A DNA stretch of 64,000 nt, taken from positions 744,001 through 808,000 of the forward strand of contig MU858046.1 of NCBI GenBank assembly GCA_033297075.1, read 5' to 3'. Positions 47,463-57,920 of this stretch are shown piece after piece; within the stretch, counting starts at the first letter, position 1, and every line of letters begins with the position of its first letter. The notes under the pieces are model-generated. The model made no database searches, was not told the DNA's origin, and was given only the letters and a program-made list of their open reading frames with translations. A program made the position numbers and the translations under genes. Origin of the DNA: Rhypophila decipiens (Eukaryota > Ascomycota > Sordariomycetes > Sordariales > Naviculisporaceae).

Positions 47463-47980
47463 TCAGACTCGGAAGTTGCCGTAGACGAATGTATTCATGA
47501 TTGCTTGGCTTGGAGGCTGTTGTCGTTGCTTATACAACCACTGATACTCCTTGCTGGGTTGTGAGACCGGCTGTTCCTGATCAACTGGCAGCAGTGCAAC
47601 CTGGCAGAGATCTATGCAGTCGCGCGGGGTTTGCTGTCCTGTCAGGAGGCCGAGTTAGTGGTGAGGATTTGTAGTTGGGTTATTAGATTCAACAATGTAC
47701 CAGAAATTCGGAATGCTCTGACGAGGGCGAGTAGGGCGATGGCACGCTCTGAGATGTACTTCAGTGATGGCTTATGCTCTGTATAAAGATCTTCGCAAGC
47801 ATTGTACAGCAGACGGACCAGGTAATCTTTTACAGCTTGAAGCGAATCCGGCTTGACCCCTCTAGGAGGGTTTTCCATCAGGGCGACCAATAGTTCGTTG
47901 CGAAGGTTCCTTATTTTCTGGTCGCGATCCATGGTGTACAGTGACGGCGCTGGGGAGTCACGGCCAGTTTTGTGATCCAT
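47463..47980 (-). CDS. Unrecognised protein, tandem family copy 2 (151 aa)
   Basis: Paralogue of the gene at 45754-46403. Two exons: 47980-47701 and 47638-47463; intron 47700-47639 (GTACAT donor, CTGACAG acceptor). Exon 1 is exactly 280 bases in both copies and the intron falls after the same Gly codon. The start at 47980 makes the N-terminus the same length as in copy 1 (32 residues to the shared RNE-LLV/VLV block). Exon 1 has LRNELLVALMENPPRGVKPD and LALVRAFRIS; exon 2 has CIDLCQ, WLYKQRQQPPSQAIMNTFVY, and ends early, lacking the Ser-rich tail of copy 1. Function unknown. Confidence 0.63.
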
Positions 47981-49043
47981 TGCGCCAGTATTGCGGAATG
48001 AGAAAAACAGGAAGCAGTCGAGAACAGTGTCTTGAGTGGCCAACACATTACTTCGCAAAGTGAGAGTGTCGCGCAAGGGCAGCCAATACGTGCAGTGGCG
48101 TTTGCCGGTTGTGTAAAAGTTTCCAGTGGTTTGCAGTCTAGCCCCGCTTCATTGGGCAAGAACAGGCAAAGATGGGATCAGAGCCAGGAGGGGCACTCGA
48201 GAGGAGGGACTATCGAGATGAAAACAGACAACTGTGAGCGCCGAAGCTGGACAACCTGACTGATGACTTAAAGGCACAGTGGGAGCACTTTTCAGTGCAT
48301 AAAGTCTAAGACGCTGCCCATCAGTCCATCACACTCTGAAAATGTTCTCCGGTTCCATTTAGTTTCATGGTTCTTAAGATAAATGGGTGACTTGCTGTGA
48401 TCAGACACATGCCAGGGGACGGAGGACAGCCTCGCGCAACCCTGGAGGATTGTGGTGGGTCCCAGCGAATTTCCTCTAAGTGTCTCTTTACAAATAGATC
48501 AGGCAGTTGCACAGCTACCTGCTAGCAAGCAGCTAGCAGTTTATTCATGTCTAGTACTTCGTTATGTATGCCAGTGAATTGTTACAACTCACAGGTGCTG
48601 CGAGATCATTCGAGGCTGGTGAGCCAATCAGAATTCAAACGAGCAACTTATAAGTGGACGACACATCGGTCCCTTGAAAACATGATATGACCATGAGCGA
48701 TGCAAACATATGAAATGTAAGACATGGCAAGCAGAAATATGAGACCTAATTGCCTCACTCTAATAAAATTTCTAGGAACTGAAAAAGCACCAGCTTTGCA
48801 CCTGTTTTTTCATGAAAAAGGCTTGGCATCAGCCTCGTCATCCAAGATGCCAGCCGTTCTTCCGACAAAGCCTGTGCCGTTCTTCGGACCATGATATAAC
48901 GTTAGAGGATATTCAAAAATATTCGGCACGAAAGGTTCAGCTTTCAATTCATTACGTTTAATTTAACCAAGGCGAGGTCAGTGTCTTGCTCGCAACGATC
49001 ACACAAAGGCTTCATGCGACTACCGTCCACGGCCAACTCAAGG
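47981..49043. other. Intergenic, copy 2 to 5S rRNA
   Basis: Upstream flank of copy 2. The stretch near 48420-48480 shares words with 46910-47000, see the tandem-duplication finding. Nothing else is recognised. Confidence 0.4.
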
Positions 49044-49049
49044 TATATA
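49044..49049 (+). promoter_or_regulatory. TATA box of the 5S rRNA gene
   Basis: TATATA lies 26-31 bases before the first base of the 5S gene. Neurospora 5S genes need a TATA element at about -29, and the position here agrees. Confidence 0.7.
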
Positions 49050-49074
49050 GAATCAACAAAGGCTCAGAAATAGT

Positions 49075-49193
49075 ACATACGACCATAGGTACTGGAAAAC
49101 TCGGGATCCCGTCCGCTCTCCCATAGATAAGCCAGTAACCGCCGGACTAGTAGTTGGGTGGGTGACCACCAGCGAATCCCTGGTGTTGTATGT
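49075..49193 (+). rRNA. 5S ribosomal RNA
   Basis: The 119-base sequence starts ACATACGACCATAG and ends in GTTGTATGT, which pair as helix I. It contains the conserved GGGTGGGTGACCACCAGCGA block (with the internal Pol III control region) and GGGATCCCGTCCGCTC. It closely resembles the 5S type known from Neurospora. It stands alone among protein genes, as is usual in Pezizomycotina, where 5S genes are dispersed. Confidence 0.95.
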
Positions 49194-49195
49194 TC

Positions 49196-49200
49196 TTTTT
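49196..49200 (+). terminator. Pol III terminator of 5S rRNA
   Basis: Five T residues start two bases after the mature 3' end. Confidence 0.75.
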
Positions 49201-49617
49201 AGGGCATTTTCTCTTTTTTTTTGTGCCCACTGTATCCACAAAACGGGCTTGGTTCATCCTTGCTTTATTTGCCGGTTTACCCGTTTATTCGACGACAACA
49301 TGCTCATCAATATAATATCGGTCTTGGTTCACAGCTCTCCTGCCTCTGAGTGATTACTCGTACTGGTTGCCGGTAATATTATAGCCTTTCTACCGACAAG
49401 ACACCTCATCTCCCGTTTGCTTCCGTTTGCTTTGAAACATCACAACTCTTCGATGTTGATGTTTTATGCACTGACAGCTCCACCGGCTGAACCTTCTGAC
49501 TCGCTTCAACCCGCCAACCAGACAAAGTCAAACAAAGTTCATACCGTGCAGGCAATAAAAAAGCAGCCACAACGAGACCCTCCAGCATCCGAAATCATAA
49601 TTCAGCAAGAGGATCCC
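49201..49617. other. Spacer between 5S rRNA and tRNA-Lys
   Basis: Nothing is recognised. The two Pol III genes are about 420 bases apart on the same strand. Confidence 0.45.
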
Positions 49618-49730
49618 GCCCGGCTAGCTCAATCGGTAGAGCGTGAGACTCTTATTCCAGCCTGATGGAGACATCTGCGGAAACAAAGAATTACATCTCA
49701 AGGTTGTGGGTTCGACCCCCACGTCGGGCT
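49618..49730 (+). tRNA. tRNA-Lys (CTT) with a 40-nt intron
   Basis: Acceptor GCCCGGC pairs with GTCGGGC; D arm TAGCTCAATCGGTAGAGC; anticodon stem TGAGA/TCTCA; anticodon CTT at 49651-49653; T arm GTGGGTTCGACCCCCAC. The intron (49655-49694) starts one base after the anticodon. The spliced length is 73 nt with discriminator T, which also occurs in yeast tRNA-Lys(CTT). Confidence 0.95.
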
Positions 49731-49767
49731 CAATTCCCGATGGTGAGACATCCTCTTGTTGTTTTAC

Positions 49768-49773
49768 TTTTTT
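49768..49773 (+). terminator. Pol III terminator of tRNA-Lys
   Basis: Six T residues about 38 bases after the tRNA; a weaker TTTT lies just before at 49762-49765. Confidence 0.55.
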
Positions 49774-50058
49774 GCTTTCATTTTGGGCTTGTACCACTGG
49801 ATTTAGGGCACCTTCTAAGGTCGACATATTTTGGTAATGTCATTTAAATGGTATGTCTTTAGGATTACTTTGTCATCAACTAATGTCATGCTATGTCAAG
49901 AGGGTGAATGAACCAGTTCAAATGTTGAATTTGCCGATATCTATGGCTATGTAATTATATCAGGAACGCCACATGTAGCATTTCACTCCCTCGCTCAACC
50001 CACTCTCATCGTCTGTTGAGTCCATCTGCCATCATTGCCAGAGAGTGTACTTAATTGC
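49774..50058. other. Spacer, tRNA-Lys to cysteine-rich frame
   Basis: Nothing is recognised here. Confidence 0.4.
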
Positions 50059-50517
50059 TTAGCACTCAACTCGGACAGGGCCGTAAAGAACGCCGGAGCA
50101 CGTGCCGATATTGGTGTGGAAGGATGAGCCGCGGCAGTCGGTGACGCTGAAGGTGGTGACGGAGCAGCGGCCAGCCCCTGAGTGAAGAATAAGGGTGTGG
50201 TTAGCAAACATGAACTCAGCGAGTCAGAGTGACTGACTGTCTCTGATGGATAGATAGATGGGTCGTATATATAATATGGAATATGGATCCGGCCTGGGGG
50301 GTCCATGAAGGGACATGGAGAGACTTACCCTCCACTGAGGAAAGAGACCGCTTAGGACTGGAGACAGGGACACAGCGTCTGCCGCCGTCGGTGACTTGGA
50401 AACTGTCGGCTTGACCGTTGCAGACGTCACCGCGGAACATGGTAACTGTGACAGTGCCGCGCTCTTGGAGCTCGTTTGGGGGTAGGAGTTGCTAGGGCAG
50501 TGGGCGGGCAAATGGCA
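50059..50517 (-). CDS. 3' part of a small cysteine-rich protein, start not found
   Basis: Two exons are clear: about 50517-50329 and 50177-50059, joined by a 151 bp intron (GTAAGT donor, ACTCAG acceptor). They read RGTVTVTMFRGDVCNGQADS, then GGRRCVPVS, and after the junction AGRCSVTTFSVTDC, GSSFHTNIGTCSG and VRVEC-stop. Six Cys over about 90 residues, with alternating beta-type text, suggest a small secreted domain. The upstream side has CCTAG just before the frame, which could be an acceptor. An ATG at 50440 would give a product with no signal peptide. A signal-peptide-like exon lies at 51305-51169 but its phase does not fit directly. No family recognised. Confidence 0.4.
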
Positions 50518-51962
50518 TATTATATAGATTTTCATTTTCTCAAACTCGACGAGCTGTCCCTCTGCGATGTCATCATATTGTTCACTCGGCGTGTTTCCCC
50601 TCAGAGACGTGAGCATACTATTCACTGTGTCTCAAGTCGACTCCTACAATACTACCATGGATGTATAGTTCCTGCAGCCGGTTAGACATCGTGAAGTATG
50701 TGATGGACATCTTCAACCCATGATTGTTTACCAGAAAAGGAACCATGTAGCGAGAGAGACCGCGCGTCGATGACTTCTGCAGAGGCCCGTCGAAGTCGGC
50801 AGACCAGATCCCTGCCTCCAGGTCGTTTCATCAAGCTCAATGAGTAGAGACCGCTAGGCATGTTGTTTTGTAGATCTTCTGACATCCATGCACGCCGTGC
50901 TGTGATATATGGTGTAGCAGGCTCAGGCTGTTGCCCGTGAAGCACTCCGCTGATGAAGATGACACGCTCCATGGTCAAACAGAGAGGCCAACCCCGAGTT
51001 GTTGCTGATTTGTTATGCCGTGTCACTGGAACTGTGCGGAATTTGGATCATGACCGGCAAGCGACAGCCATCCTATGTCCATGGCTATTACTGATTATTA
51101 TGACTATTCTAAAGGGTTGATCCGATATTGTAAATGTAACCATGTTGAGAATCGCTTTGAGGACTCACCGGCTATGGTCAGTGACTGTGAAGTTACTATT
51201 GAGGATAGTTTCCTGAGCCCGCGCAAGCACAAAATGCAACCCGATAAGTAAACAACTGTAAAGGTAAGTACGGCTTTTAAGAACCGCAACTTTGTATAAG
51301 AACATATCAAGCTTTATAACATTGCTTTCCTTGGCTGATCATAAGAAGAGGCTTTCTTCAGTTCGCATGAGTAAGCGAGAGGAGTAAAAGCGGCCAGTAG
51401 GATAGACTGAACAAAACAGACCGAGCAAGGGATGCGAGTAAGAGATACGACTAAGAACTGAGTGGTTGACTTTGATAAAATGAATCTGTTGTGTCCTTGT
51501 TGCAAAGCAATCAAGCAACATTCTCAAAGATGAGCAACGCAGCCTCCGTCTTTGAATGAACGTGAGCGACAAAAATCGGACAGTTCAAGAGTATATTTGA
51601 TGTAACGTGAAAACGACACCACGGATAGACCATGAAATGCCGGTCGAAGTTGAGACCAGTCGGGTATAGACTGTAACTCTCCGAGTTTGTAGGTGCGAAT
51701 GAAAGTGCAAGTCATCGATGAAGTTGGAATTAAGCTTCCCAGTGTGGCTGTCTTGGCATTGTGCTGTGGTAGGTAGCGAATACGCAGGTGCATCACGCCC
51801 GTCATCCAGATAAGCATCCGGAGACAACACCATCTTCTCCCATGTCGATATATCTGTGAGCGAGTAATAATCCTTGCACAGCCTCTCAGTAATCTCTTAC
51901 AAGCCCCTCATTATAAACGATCCATCGCCCACTTGATAAACCCATCAACGTCCTGGACCATC
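50518..51962. other. Unresolved stretch around the secreted-protein candidates
   Basis: Besides the exon candidate at 51169-51305, overlapping minus frames at 51314-51833 show leader-like text (SILLAAFTPLAYSCELKK) but no consistent gene could be built. 51834-51962 is the 3' flank of fmp52. Confidence 0.3.
51169..51305 (-). CDS. Signal-peptide-like exon, gene not resolved
   Basis: From an ATG at 51305 the frame reads a hydrophobic leader (SCLLIGLHFVLARAQ, good signal-peptidase context around ARA) and then ETILNSNFTVTDHS, ending at a GTGAGT donor at 51168-51163 in phase 2. It would suit the first exon of a secreted protein, possibly the cysteine-rich one at 50059-50517 through an unseen middle exon. 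It could also be a chance frame. Confidence 0.25.
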
Positions 51963-52667
51963 TCACTCCTTCCACTCCGTCCTGCCCAGTCTCACAATGT
52001 CCTTGCCCTCCAAGATCCAATACTTCTCAGGCGCCTTGCCCTCATCCGCAAGCCTCGCCGCGTGCACAGCAGCCCGGGCAATCACCTCGGCGTCCTGTCC
52101 GACCGCGTCCTTGACACCCTGCCCGATATACCGACCCAGAGCCCCAGCAAACCCATTCATCAATGCGCCACCCTGATGAGGGACCTCCCTCTCCCCGATG
52201 ATCAAGCCCGGACGCAGGATGATGGCCTGTGCAAAGTCCAGCTCTTTGATCTTGTCCTCGACCCCGCGCTTCATTTGCGAGTAGGGGATAGGGCCCGAGA
52301 AGAAGCCGCGAATGCCGGCACTGGAGACGAAGACAAATGTCCTCACACCGGACTTCTTGGCCTGCTCGGCGATCTCGACGTTAAGGTCATGGTCAATCTT
52401 CCATTGATTGGCGATGCCGCCTGCTGCGACGCGCGTTGTGCCCAGGGCGGATATGACGGTTTGTGGGGTAGGAGCGAGGGAGGCGAGCTTGTTGGCCCAT
52501 TGGGTGGTGTCTGCTTCCACGACTGCTTGAAGATTGACACCGGTAGATTTGGGGGTGCGACGGGAGATGGTTTGGATCGTCTGGGCTGAGTTTGTGGGTG
52601 AGAGGAGGGTTGAGAGGACGTGTGATCCCACCAACCCGGTGCAGCCAAAGATTGCTGTCGTCGACAT
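51963..52667 (-). CDS. fmp52: Fmp52-like NAD(P)-binding protein
   Basis: Fungal Fmp52 proteins are atypical short-chain dehydrogenase relatives found at the mitochondrial outer membrane; their reaction is unknown. Single exon, 234 aa from the ATG at 52667. An upstream in-frame ATG (52811) would add 48 residues, but the Rossmann motif GCTGLVGSH (G8, G11, G14) normally starts almost at the N-terminus, so the shorter form is chosen. FVFVSSAGIRGFF, the YSQMK (YxxxK-like) pair and IILRPGLIIGERE appear in the expected order. C-terminal YWILEGKDIVRL is also typical. Confidence 0.93.
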   Translation of the reverse strand: MSTTAIFGCTGLVGSHVLSTLLSPTNSAQTIQTISRRTPKSTGVNLQAVVEADTTQWANKLASLAPTPQTVISALGTTRVAAGGIANQWKIDHDLNVEIAEQAKKSGVRTFVFVSSAGIRGFFSGPIPYSQMKRGVEDKIKELDFAQAIILRPGLIIGEREVPHQGGALMNGFAGALGRYIGQGVKDAVGQDAEVIARAAVHAARLADEGKAPEKYWILEGKDIVRLGRTEWKE

Positions 52668-53727
52668 GGTGGATGCAATGAGGATTTGTGTAGGTTCAAG
52701 GACAGCTTCAATGGGTCGACTGTGTGCGAATTGGAGGCGATTGAGGAATGAGAGCTTCAGTTGGGAAGAGGTTCCAAAATAGCGTGATTGACAAAGAGCA
52801 GAGCAGGCCACAGGGCTGATGACGGAATGCCAGTCTCGGCGTTTTGGAAAGGGAGGCTTGAGCCGGTCTAGCTTGATTGCCGAGAGCGTCGCAATGTCCG
52901 CCCGGCTCGGCTCGCATGTGGAGCCATCGGACAGAAGTCACCCCGACAGTGTGGTACGCCGCCCAGATCGTCAATGGTATGTCGTTTAGCCGTATCCGTA
53001 TTCTGAGGACTTTTACACTACAAAGTCACGCCTTTCTTTTACGAAGCTGGTCTTTGGGTTCGAGAACCAGTTATGTAGAGCTGAGACGGGATGCCTCGGC
53101 AAGGGAGGTACCTGGTAGCTAAGTGCGGTACGTCTCCTGGGAGGCGTAAAGAACATTGGTAAGCTGGTGAGACACTATCCTCCCGGTAATGTTGAAATCC
53201 GCGGGCGTATATGTTGGTTCCCGAACATGAATTCCGCAACTCCACCATGAGCGAGGACCGCAAACTGGCCTGTGAAGCTCTATCCATATCTGCGATGTGC
53301 TCCGGTAGGCAATTGTATCAATCACACCTGATGTATAAGGACCAGAGTGAGTTTTATGTGAGCGTTGAGCACCGGTCTCAACGGCTTGACCTTTTCATGT
53401 GGCCAGCGTGTGAAATGGATTATTAAGTAAATATCAATGACGAACACACCACCAGGACAATCTCGGGGAACGGATCTTCATTACTATAACCCTAACCCTG
53501 GACTTTAAGTGCATGCATGACACAAACACCATGTGGGGCAAGCAGCGACAGGGGTTCAAAATTTTGTCCCAGAGCAACAGCCCCTCCATGAAATGCGTCC
53601 TTCCTTGCGCAACTCAACCAAGCCCACCACTTGTTCAATCAACATCACCATAACCACCACCCACAAGCCCACAAGAGACCAAAGTTTGCGAAAACCGATC
53701 CAAATATAGCTCTAGAGACCAGCCAAG
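52668..53727. other. Divergent intergenic region, fmp52 to tsr2
   Basis: Promoters of both flanking genes. A 13-base telomere-like word (TAACCCTAACCCT) lies at 53487-53499. No gene is seen. Confidence 0.4.
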
Positions 53728-54475
53728 ATGGCAACCAACCCCTCCCCAGGTACGTCCACATCAAATCAACTAATTACCCCCTGTAAACTCTCTCAAATTT
53801 CACCCCGACTAACAAGCCTCCCAAAAAAAACCAGCAACCCTCCAGTCCGAATTCGAACAAGCGGTCGCCTACGCTTTACACCTCTGGCAAGACCTATCCC
53901 TCGCAGTGCAAGAAAACTGGGGCGGCCCCGACAGTTCCGACAAGCGCGACTGGCTCGCAGGCGCCGTAGTCGAGCTCTTCCCCGACATCTCCAAGCTCTC
54001 CCCTTCTGCCCTGCTCCAACAACTCCAACAACAAAACCAACAACCACAACAACAACAACAAAATGACAACTCCTCCTCCTCCTCAACAGAAGAACCAGAC
54101 GAAGCATACATAGAAGAATTCCTCCTAAACGTAATGCTCGACGAATTCGAAGTAGCGATAGACAACGAGTCCGCCGCCCTCGTAGCCGAGCAAATCGTCC
54201 GCGCCAGGACGGAATGTCTCAGGGGCAAAATAGACGGCGAGGTGGCAGACCTGCGAAGAAGATTCAGTTCCAAGAGACCGAATGAAAAGGTCAATTTCAA
54301 GCTGGTGGAACAAGACCAAGAGGCAGATTGGGATACAGAGGATGACGACGACGACGACGACGACGAAGACGAGGAGATGACTGATGCCGTGCCCGAGTTG
54401 GTCAAGAAGGAGAAGAAAGAGCCCGAGGTGGATGAAGATGGGTTTACCAAGGTGGTTTCGAAAAAGAAGAAATAA
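53728..54475 (+). CDS. tsr2: Pre-rRNA processing protein Tsr2
   Basis: Tsr2 is the escort chaperone of ribosomal protein eS26 and is needed for 20S pre-rRNA processing. Exon 1 is 22 bases (53728-53749); an 85 bp intron with an ACTAAC branch site is followed by exon 2 (53835-54475), giving 220 aa. The conserved start FEQAVAYALHLWQDLSLAVQ then NWGGPDS, and the DWLAGAVVELFPD segment are typical, as is EAYIEEFLLNVMLDEFEVAI. A Gln-rich loop (about 60-78) and a run of Asp (about 179-190) are low-complexity insertions. The C-terminus is acidic and ends DGFTKVVSKKKK, the usual Tsr2 tail. Confidence 0.93.
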
Positions 54476-54952
54476 ACACCTGCTCTTCTTAAGAGGTGGC
54501 TTAAAGCGCCAGGCTTGGGTTCTGGATGCATGGAAGGAAATGTGCCTGGCTATTTTGGCTCCCAGCGATTATCGAGAGGATTGGCTTTGACTGCGTCATA
54601 TAAAGGGACAGACAAATGAATCTGAAAAAGGCCGGATAAATCGAATGACAGATTCGCCATGGTTTGGTTCTGTACCAAAGGACGTGGAAATCATCTCTCT
54701 CACATCTCTCCTCCCAGCTAGTTAGATACATATTACAGCAGTCAACGCCTTTGAGCCATCTCGTTTAGAAAAAAAAAAGAAAAAACAAAACTAGAGTGGG
54801 AGGAAAACGCCGGGTCCAAAGCAAAAACACCCCAAGCCCCCAACTTCCTAGTTATACCAAATGCGACACTCATATCCCACGTTTAGACATCAAGGATCCT
54901 TCCGAGCATTAGCACATACATCTCGGTGAAGCTAAAACTCACACGCTACCAC
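54476..54952. other. Convergent 3' region, tsr2 to BSD gene
   Basis: A/T-rich 3' ends with an A-rich run near 54769-54788. No gene is seen. Confidence 0.4.
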
Positions 54953-56442
54953 CTACTCCCAGTCCTCTTCATCACTGTCCTCTTCCTCACTGCTGCTCTC
55001 CTCCTCCTCACTCGACTCATCCTTTCTCGACATTCTTGGGCTGTTGGGCGCCCTGCTTGGGACCCCCGACGCTGCGCCAACCATGTCGTAGCTTGTATCA
55101 CTATCCGCCTGCGACTTTTCGTCGTTGGACTTTCGGGGCTGTGCTTCCGCGGGCTTGAGCAAACCAGGCTGGGCAGCAGCATTAGAACTGGCAGCGACAG
55201 CGACAGCGACAGCGGGTTGAATAGTGGTGGACGATCCTGTAGAGCTTGGCCGGGCAGTAGTAGTAGTAGTAGTAGTAGTAGGAGTCTTCTCCTTGGGTGG
55301 TGCGGATTCCTCCTCCTCTTCGTCTTCCGAGTCCTCGTCCCAGCCAACTTCTTCTTCGGCAGACGCAGCTATCATAATTGTTAGCATGAATAAGGCGACA
55401 TCGACCAGTGGTGTGACATGTCAGGTTGGCGGCATACCTTTCAACAAGTCCCTCCTTCTCGCCTCGGCAGTCTCGATGCCGTGGCGCAAAAAGTAGTATC
55501 TATTCCAGAAATCTGCGTATGGGACCTGATCCGGCACGAGCTTCTCCATCGTCGTCCTCAGCTCAGGATACTTGGCCAAGTCGGCGCTGATATCCTCGGT
55601 CTTCTTGTCGAGATCAAAGCCCTTGGTCCAAGCATCGTACTCCTCCCCTGCACCGTCCTTGATGAAGTTTTCCGATGTCGTGTGGATGACGTGGAGCTGA
55701 GCGTCGAACCGGGAAGTGTGAATAACTCGTTTGCCGTGCGCGTCCTTGCTTTCAAACAAGACTGTGTTGCTGCCACCCTGCTCAGAGGACCCTTCGGTTG
55801 GTGGCGCGATCTTGATGGCGTCCTTGAGGAAATCACGCAGGTTTGAGCCAAATCGCAAGAGCGCCTCGTCTGCCGCATCCTCGGCCTTTTGCAGATCCTT
55901 TAACCGCTTTGCGGCTTCCTCGCGGAGCCTGGAGAGGACCGTCTCGGATTGTTCCTGGGAAGATTCATCCGAGGGGTTGGCCCTGGATCTTGTCGGCGTG
56001 GTCTCGGAAGCTTCACCGCCTTCGGTAGCGGTAGCAGCTGGGGGTGCGGACGTGTTCAACGACAGTGCTCGGGTACGGTTGATGATGGACGTGCGCAGAT
56101 CGCTGAAGCCACGAGTGGCGTCGACACTGACCGCTGAGAGCTCCTTTTGAGCCTCTTGATAGACACTCTCACCCTACAGACGGCAACAGAGATTAGATCC
56201 CATCTCGGGCTCACGACATGTATAGCAAGCAGGGACCACCAACTCACCTGCTTAACCACGCTGCCCAGGAAACCGCCGATTCTGGCACCCCATGGGCTGG
56301 AGGAAAAGGCGCGGTAAGCATCTTGGAACTCGGCGTTCAAGGTCGGTTGTTGCGCCTCGGGTTTCTTGTCGCCGGATGAGGAGGCATTGTTGTTGTCTGA
56401 TTGTAGGACCTCCTCCTGGATGTGGTCGTAGGCGACATCCAT
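54953..56442 (-). CDS. BSD-domain protein, Dos2-like
   Basis: Three exons: 56442-56248, 56173-55438 and 55368-54953, giving 448 aa; introns of 74 and 69 bp keep the frame. The BSD domain is about 235-295 ([20 protein letters not shown], then [13 protein letters not shown] with the paired aromatic residues). Upstream are a helical region ([20 protein letters not shown]) and [20 protein letters not shown] near the N-terminus. The third exon is a long acidic, disordered tail with a Thr run (from a GTA/AGT-type triplet repeat at 55256-55282) and ends in [12 protein letters not shown]. Yeast Dos2 has this architecture and a poorly known role; orthology is inferred from layout. Divergent to vps25. 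Confidence 0.9.
55256..55282. repeat. Trinucleotide repeat within the BSD gene
   Basis: About nine copies of AGT/TAG triplets on the plus strand, encoding a Thr run on the minus strand. It may vary in length between strains. Confidence 0.85.
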
Positions 56443-57115
56443 TGCGTCGGGTATTTGTTGTCTGGTTTCCTCGCAGGCTCGGCAGTTTCTCGTTTGCTTT
56501 TGAACAGGCTTGACTTGTTTGGGTCCCGGCGAATGATAACAAGTCAAATTTGTATGCAGACAGGAGATTCTGCGCCGCACGTTGTCGTCACGTCAGGTTG
56601 ATCACTGGTACGTTTTATCTGGTTAGTGCTGCCGCTGAGGCTGAGGTAGAAGGTTTGGTGGTGCTGCCGGTTGCCGCAGCGGGTGCCTTGTCGATCACAG
56701 GGACCGGGCTGCACGGGCCACATGTGAGGATACAGTACGAGTGCCGATGTCTCACAGGTATCTCAGATCTGTGTCTATTGTAGATTGAAAACAGTTTAAT
56801 TCCAACAAAAAGGAAAACCTGAATCCGGTACCCTGGGAAGAAGTCTCCAGGTTTGAAGGATAATATCCTACCGACTTCGTATTTGGATGCACACCAAGCA
56901 TTCAACAAAGCACGCAAGGCACCTCCTTATCAATAGTGTAAATACCAGTGTAGCTTCCCCTACCCCGCCACAGTTACCTAGTACATACATCTGCGTCATC
57001 AAGGTTCTTCGACAAGCAACAACATCCAGCATATCATTATCAACCGAAGCTATTCCCAACTTCCAAATCCCCCATCTCCATATAACCCCTTTCTTTCGTT
57101 CCTTCTTTCGTCAAA
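56443..57115. other. Divergent promoter of the BSD gene and vps25
   Basis: About 670 bases between two outward-pointing genes. No motif is recognised. Confidence 0.45.
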
Positions 57116-57920
57116 ATGACATCCCCAACCTCCGACTCCTCAGCAACAACAGCAGTACCAGGCCAATTCCAATTCCCGCGAGAATACTTCTTCCCCCCCT
57201 TCTTCACGCGCCAGACAAACCTAACAACCCACCACGCCCAGCTAGTCAAATGGTCATCCCTAGTCCTCTCCTACTGCGCCCACCACAGAATCTACAAGCT
57301 CTCCATCTCTTCCTCGGGAATCTATTCCTCCAACAGTAGCACCCTCCCACAACAATCCGACCTCGATCCAGACTCACAACCAAATCCGAACTCCCAGAAC
57401 AGCAACAAGTTAGAACTCTTCCACAACCCAAAAATAAACCGCCAACTCTCCCTCTCCGACATCCGCGAGGTCATCGACTTTCTGCGCAAAGATAACAGGG
57501 CAGAATACATATACAAGAGCGAACAGCCACCAAACGGACTAGTCGATTCCTCTTACAACCACCCAGCAGGAGGTGGCGACGTAGTCTGGATATTCTGGCG
57601 CACACCAGAGGAATGGGCGTCCATGATTGAAAAGTGGGTTGACGAAACAGGTCAAAAGGGAAGCGTCCTGACGCTGTACGAGCTCACATACGGTGAAGCG
57701 ACAAGGGGGACTGGTATGTGTTGTTCATATTATTCTGTCTGTTCCGTAACGTATGTATGTGGCAAGGTAGAGCTTAGCTGACTGACTGACTGATTGTGAT
57801 ACTATAGAATTCCACGGCCTTGATCCAGAGCTTTTACAAAAAGCCCTTGCGACGCTTGTAAAACGCGGCAAGGCGCAGATCTTTGGACAGGAAGACTCCA
57901 AGGGTGTCAAGTTCTTTTGA
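57116..57920 (+). CDS. vps25: ESCRT-II subunit Vps25
   Basis: Vps25 is the ESCRT-II arm that binds ESCRT-III (Vps20) during sorting of ubiquitylated cargo into multivesicular bodies. Two exons: 57116-57713 and 57808-57920, giving 236 aa; the 94 bp intron sits after GEATRGT. The N-terminal PPFF motif (27-30) is the known contact with Vps22 and Vps36. The first winged helix (FTRQTNLTTHHAQLVKWSSL) carries an insertion rich in Ser, Gln and Asn (about 66-100). The second winged helix contains WIFWRTPEEWASMIEKW and the spliced EFHGLDPELLQKALATLVKR ending VKFF. Conservation of all these blocks makes the call firm. Confidence 0.94.

Noticed and set aside
51933..52589. 218 aa plus-strand open frame
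   Set aside because: Complement of fmp52, which has a full Rossmann-type sequence.
53487..53499. Telomere-like TAACCCTAACCCT
   Set aside because: Only two units inside a gene-dense region; expected by chance and not a telomere.
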